DNA from: CAG-390 sp045531455
GTDB taxonomy: Bacteria; Bacillota; Clostridia; Oscillospirales; CAG-272
Assembly (NCBI GenBank): GCA_045531455.1
Contig: JAZSEA010000029.1
Location: forward strand, 1-8,586
Direction of reading: 5' to 3'
DNA: 8,586 nucleotides
The position numbers and the translations under genes are program-made. This document shows, piece by piece, positions 5,732 to 8,586 of this stretch; within the stretch, counting starts at the first letter, position 1, and every line of letters starts with the position of its first letter. The notes below the pieces were generated by a model that was not told where the DNA came from, did no database searches, and was given only the letters and a program-made list of their open reading frames with translations.

Positions 5732-5737
5732 TACACC

Positions 5738-8377
5738 ATGACACACATCAGAAAAAAGCTTATCTCGATCACCGCGCTCATTCTCGTACTCATCACTCTG
5801 ACCTCCTGCGGAGGCGGAGGACTGGTCATTCCCGGTCTTTCGACCGATGACTCGCTTTCCGTTGTCGGAACCGAGGGCGTTCCCGGCTCGGATGCGCCTC
5901 AGACACAGCCGCCATCCTCGATAATCCCCGAAGGACTCCTCGTTGCAGGCCCCGATATCACGTCGACCTGCGCCGTTGTCTACCCCTCGGGCGCGACAAC
6001 GCTTAAGTCCGCCGCAGAGGAATTCGCGGCTTATTTCACCGAATTTGTCGCAACCAACACCTTTACCGCCCGCGCCAATACCGAGGACGCGATCGAGGAA
6101 TACAAGATCGTCATCGCGATCGACGGCTCGGTCTCGGGCTACTCGGTAAAGCTCGATGGCAAGACGATCAACGTCAAGGGTAAGAACACCGCAAACACCC
6201 TCGAGGGTCTCTCCTACCTCAAGCTGACCGCCCTTCAGGGCAGATATTTCGCCATCCCCGAGGATCTTGATTTCTCATCGGGTGACGGACCCGTTGTCCT
6301 CACGCAGTATCCCGAAAAGTACTACTACTACGAGGATATCTACACCCCGAATCTTGAATATTCCTTCGATGCCGCAAAGGTCGATATTGCATCCTCCCGC
6401 CTCGTTGTTGCGGGTGTTGACGTCACCAAAAAGGCAAAGTGGGACGGCGGAAAGGTCACTCTGAATGACGTTACCGTAAACGCGGGCGACCACACCGTTC
6501 TCCTCGCTCTCGCGGGCAAAGACGGAAGCGTTGAGGTCCTCGAGACCTCCTTCTCCTGCGGCGACGCATCCGAGATGAAACTCTACGCGGGCGAGCTTCA
6601 CGGTCACACCCTCGACTCCGACGGTCAGGGTACGATCACCGAGGCTTACACCTACGCACGCGACGTTGCGGGTCTCGATTTCTTCTCGATCACCGACCAC
6701 TCGAACTACTTCAAGGGCGACACCTATCAGGTCGGTCACGTCAACAATGCCGAAAGCTTCAACGAGCCCGGCAAGTTCGTCGCTCTCTTCGGATTTGAGC
6801 AGACCTACTCCGCCGCGACCTACTACGGCCACCTCAACACCATCAACTACAGCAGCTTCACAACAAGATCCGTCCTTCTTGAAAAGTATTACTCCTCTAT
6901 GGCAGAGGGCGAGAGCGCGATCGTAATGTTCAACCACCCCGGATACAAGTGGGGTAACTTCTGCGAATACGAATTCTGGTCCGAGGAGTTTGACCGAGTC
7001 GTTAACCTCTCCGAGATCAAGGGCAGATCCTACGACATCGAATACGCCCTCTCGCTGACAAAGGGCTGGCATCTTTCCCCCCTCTACAACGAGGACAACC
7101 ACAAGAAGAGCTGGGGTAACGTAAGCGAATACTGCGGCTACGCCCTTGCTCCCTCGCTCACAAGAGAAAATATCGTCGAGGCGTTCCAGAAGAACCGTAC
7201 TTATACCACGACCGACAAGTCCCTCAAGGTCTACTACAAGATCAACGACGAGTGGATGGGCGCGCGCCTCAACAATCCCGACAAGCTCAAGGTCAGCATC
7301 AACCTCTCCACCGATAAGGCGATCGGTCTCGGAAACGTCTACCTCATCGGCGAGGACAATATCATCGTCGCAAAGCAGAATCTCGGAAAGACAAAGAAAT
7401 ATACCTGGGAATTCGAGATCGATCCCAAGTACGATTACTACTACGTCAAGGTCGACAACGACACCACCTGGTGCGTAACCGCTCCCATCTGGATCGAGAA
7501 CCGCGACGAGCTTTCGGTCACCTCGATCGAGCAGGAGCTCGTTACCAACGCGGTAAACGCAAGTGAGCAGAGGATCCTTGTTACCGTCAAGAACTCGGCT
7601 TCCACCGACATGACCAACGCGAAAGTCGAGTACTTCGTTTGCCCCACCTCGGGATTTGACTCCACCGCAAAGACTCCCACAGCCACCGTTGAGATCGGCA
7701 CGATCCGCGCGGGCGAAAGCAAGACGGTCTATGCCGACGTTCATTACGATATGAACAACAATCGTATCTACGCCATCGCTTCCGCTGAAACAAACGGCAA
7801 GAAATACGGCGCGGTAAGATACTGCGAGATCTCGAATCTCTATTTCACCGAGGTCCTTCCCCTCTGTAATAAGGGCGGAGATACCGCATATGAATTCATC
7901 GAGATCTACAATAACAGCACCCGCACGGTAAACCTCTTCAATTACACCATACGTTACTACGCAAAGCCCGGAGCCAATGCAGATTCGCTCAAGGAAAACA
8001 CCTGGAAGCTGACGGGCACCATCGCCCCCAATTCCACGCTTGTTCTCTGGTTCGTTTCCGCGGATAACAAGCTCAGCATCGCTGACTTCAACAGACGCTT
8101 CGGCACCTCTCTCGTCGGCGGCAAGGACATCATCATGATCGTCGGCAACCCCGTTCCGCACAACAATCCCGTACAGCTCGAGATCCTGAACGGAACAAAG
8201 GTCATTGCGCGCTGCTGGTATAACTGGGAGGGCGCAAAGGATGCCTTCCCCGATAAGAGCATCAATTTCAGCTACCCCACCAACTACACCTGCACGCAGG
8301 TCGTCAAGAAGGCACGTACCACTCCCACCCCCGGAGCTCTCACAGAGGGTCAGATGCCGGAAACGGTGACTAAGTAA
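5738..8377 (+). CDS. Lipoprotein with PHP-family (CehA/McbA-like) metallohydrolase and lamin-tail domain
   Basis: An 879-residue predicted surface lipoprotein. The signal peptide ends in LTSC, with the lipidated Cys at 24, followed by a Gly-rich and Pro/Ser linker. Residues about 73-180 are an alpha/beta domain of a kind seen before some extracellular hydrolases; 185-280 look Ig-like. The PHP domain (about 284-510) shows the metal ligands in order: ELHGH (H288, H290), TDH (D320, H321), E354, NHP (H400), EIKG (E426) and EDNH (D453, H455). PHP enzymes hydrolyse phosphoesters with a multinuclear metal centre. A beta-rich domain (512-588), a CARDB-like domain (about 600-695) and a lamin-tail domain (about 699-845; LYFTEVLP, EFIEIYNNS, VNLFNYTI, LVLWF) follow, then a Thr/Pro tail. 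The gene starts 16 bp after the regulator, so it is cotranscribed. Substrate is unknown; an extracellular nucleic-acid or phosphoester target is inference from PHP plus LTD. All expected PHP ligands seem intact. Confidence 0.85.
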   Translation: MTHIRKKLISITALILVLITLTSCGGGGLVIPGLSTDDSLSVVGTEGVPGSDAPQTQPPSSIIPEGLLVAGPDITSTCAVVYPSGATTLKSAAEEFAAYFTEFVATNTFTARANTEDAIEEYKIVIAIDGSVSGYSVKLDGKTINVKGKNTANTLEGLSYLKLTALQGRYFAIPEDLDFSSGDGPVVLTQYPEKYYYYEDIYTPNLEYSFDAAKVDIASSRLVVAGVDVTKKAKWDGGKVTLNDVTVNAGDHTVLLALAGKDGSVEVLETSFSCGDASEMKLYAGELHGHTLDSDGQGTITEAYTYARDVAGLDFFSITDHSNYFKGDTYQVGHVNNAESFNEPGKFVALFGFEQTYSAATYYGHLNTINYSSFTTRSVLLEKYYSSMAEGESAIVMFNHPGYKWGNFCEYEFWSEEFDRVVNLSEIKGRSYDIEYALSLTKGWHLSPLYNEDNHKKSWGNVSEYCGYALAPSLTRENIVEAFQKNRTYTTTDKSLKVYYKINDEWMGARLNNPDKLKVSINLSTDKAIGLGNVYLIGEDNIIVAKQNLGKTKKYTWEFEIDPKYDYYYVKVDNDTTWCVTAPIWIENRDELSVTSIEQELVTNAVNASEQRILVTVKNSASTDMTNAKVEYFVCPTSGFDSTAKTPTATVEIGTIRAGESKTVYADVHYDMNNNRIYAIASAETNGKKYGAVRYCEISNLYFTEVLPLCNKGGDTAYEFIEIYNNSTRTVNLFNYTIRYYAKPGANADSLKENTWKLTGTIAPNSTLVLWFVSADNKLSIADFNRRFGTSLVGGKDIIMIVGNPVPHNNPVQLEILNGTKVIARCWYNWEGAKDAFPDKSINFSYPTNYTCTQVVKKARTTPTPGALTEGQMPETVTK

Positions 8378-8418
8378 GTGCAAAGTGCAGAGTGCAGAAT
8401 GCAGAGTGCAGAGTTAAG
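8377..8418 (+). repeat. 7-bp tandem repeat (consensus AGTGCAG, six units)
   Basis: Six head-to-tail heptads run from the last base of the lipoprotein stop codon: AGTGCAA, AGTGCAG, AGTGCAG, AATGCAG, AGTGCAG, AGTTAAG. The outer units are degenerate and the inner ones nearly exact. A 7-bp unit would shift frame if copied, but the array lies outside the gene, so copy changes should not alter the protein. Confidence 0.85.
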
Positions 8419-8422
8419 GAAA

Positions 8423-8444
8423 ATTTCCGAGCGAGCTCGGAAAT
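8423..8444 (+). terminator. First 3' hairpin of the operon
   Basis: ATTTCCGAG (8423-8431) and CTCGGAAAT (8436-8444) form a perfect 9-bp stem with a CGAG loop, 46 bases after the stop codon. It lacks a following T run, so it may protect the mRNA end rather than terminate. The same two arm sequences reappear, in reverse order, in the terminator at 8519-8562. Confidence 0.5.
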
Positions 8445-8470
8445 CAGAAGTTAAATAATTATGTTTTGCT

Positions 8471-8501
8471 TTGACAAACTATTGTTTTGCGATAAACAAT
8501 A
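8471..8501 (+). promoter_or_regulatory. Possible weak promoter with overlapping inverted repeat
   Basis: TTGACA at 8471-8476 is a perfect -35 box, but the best -10 at normal spacing (TAAACA, 8493-8498) matches the consensus at only three positions. TATTGTTT (8480-8487) and AAACAATA (8494-8501) form an 8-bp inverted repeat over the spacer and -10, like a repressor site. A transcript from here would run at once into the terminator hairpin, giving a short RNA or an attenuated leader for a gene beyond the window. Confidence 0.25.
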
Positions 8502-8518
8502 ATTTGGTAAATAAAAAG

Positions 8519-8566
8519 ATACTCGGAAATCTTTGAAGTTATCTTCATTGATTTCCGAGTATTTTT
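8519..8566 (+). terminator. Strong intrinsic terminator of the plus-strand operon
   Basis: ATACTCGGAAATC (8519-8531) pairs perfectly with GATTTCCGAGTAT (8550-8562), a 13-bp stem. Inside the 18-base loop, TGAAG and CTTCA can add a further 5-bp stem with a TTAT loop. A run of T (8562-8566) and further T-rich sequence follow. It lies about 140 bases after the lipoprotein stop codon. Confidence 0.85.
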
Positions 8567-8586
8567 GTTTTGTTGTTATAGGTTAT

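Noticed and set aside
6275..8383. 702-residue minus-strand open frame
   Set aside because: It is antisense to the PHP lipoprotein, whose domains and motifs are clear. Its translation is a low-complexity Val/Asp/Gly-rich string without motifs, as expected from the complement of GC-biased codons.
8377..8418. CRISPR-like array
   Set aside because: The units are seven bases with no unique spacers, so this is a simple tandem repeat.

Overview
The window looks like the chromosome of an anaerobic Gram-positive bacterium, most likely a gut-type member of the Clostridia (Oscillospiraceae/Ruminococcaceae-like). The pointers are a type I dockerin, purine-rich AGGAG-type ribosome binding sites, a textbook sigma-A promoter (TTGACT, 17 bp, TATAAT), a Gram-positive style lipoprotein signal, and GC-rich genes between AT-rich spacers. 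This placement is inference; no rRNA or housekeeping gene is present.

Layout. Positions 1-203 hold no gene, only two hairpins. From 4331 down to 204 the minus strand carries one very large secreted cysteine-rich protein ending in a dockerin. It is cut into two open frames by a single in-frame TGA at 3870-3872. Reading through this codon joins a signal peptide plus about 120 residues to 1,221 further residues, and the stop lies inside one copy of a roughly 95-residue tandem Cys repeat. Positions 4332-4667 are a divergent intergenic region with a perfect 18-bp palindrome, a strong plus-strand promoter, a hairpin-rich leader ending in a terminator-like AT hairpin, and GTGTGGGA repeats. The plus strand then carries a two-gene operon: a seven-transmembrane regulator with a LuxR-type DNA-binding domain (its natural start appears to be displaced by one base in a run of seven A), and, 16 bp later, an 879-residue lipoprotein with a PHP-family metallohydrolase domain and a C-terminal lamin-tail domain. 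After it come a 7-bp tandem repeat, a pair of hairpins built from the same arm sequence, and a strong intrinsic terminator.

How the genes may work together (inference). The regulator would sense something at the membrane and act on the shared intergenic region. The lipoprotein would be an outward-facing phosphoesterase-like enzyme, and the dockerin protein an exported, probably metal- or disulfide-stabilised, binding or scaffold component. Neither the sensed signal nor the substrate can be read from the sequence. The two least ordinary points are the Cys-repeat dockerin protein, which I cannot assign to a named family over its first 530 codons, and the fact that both divergent genes carry a single-base lesion near their 5' ends.
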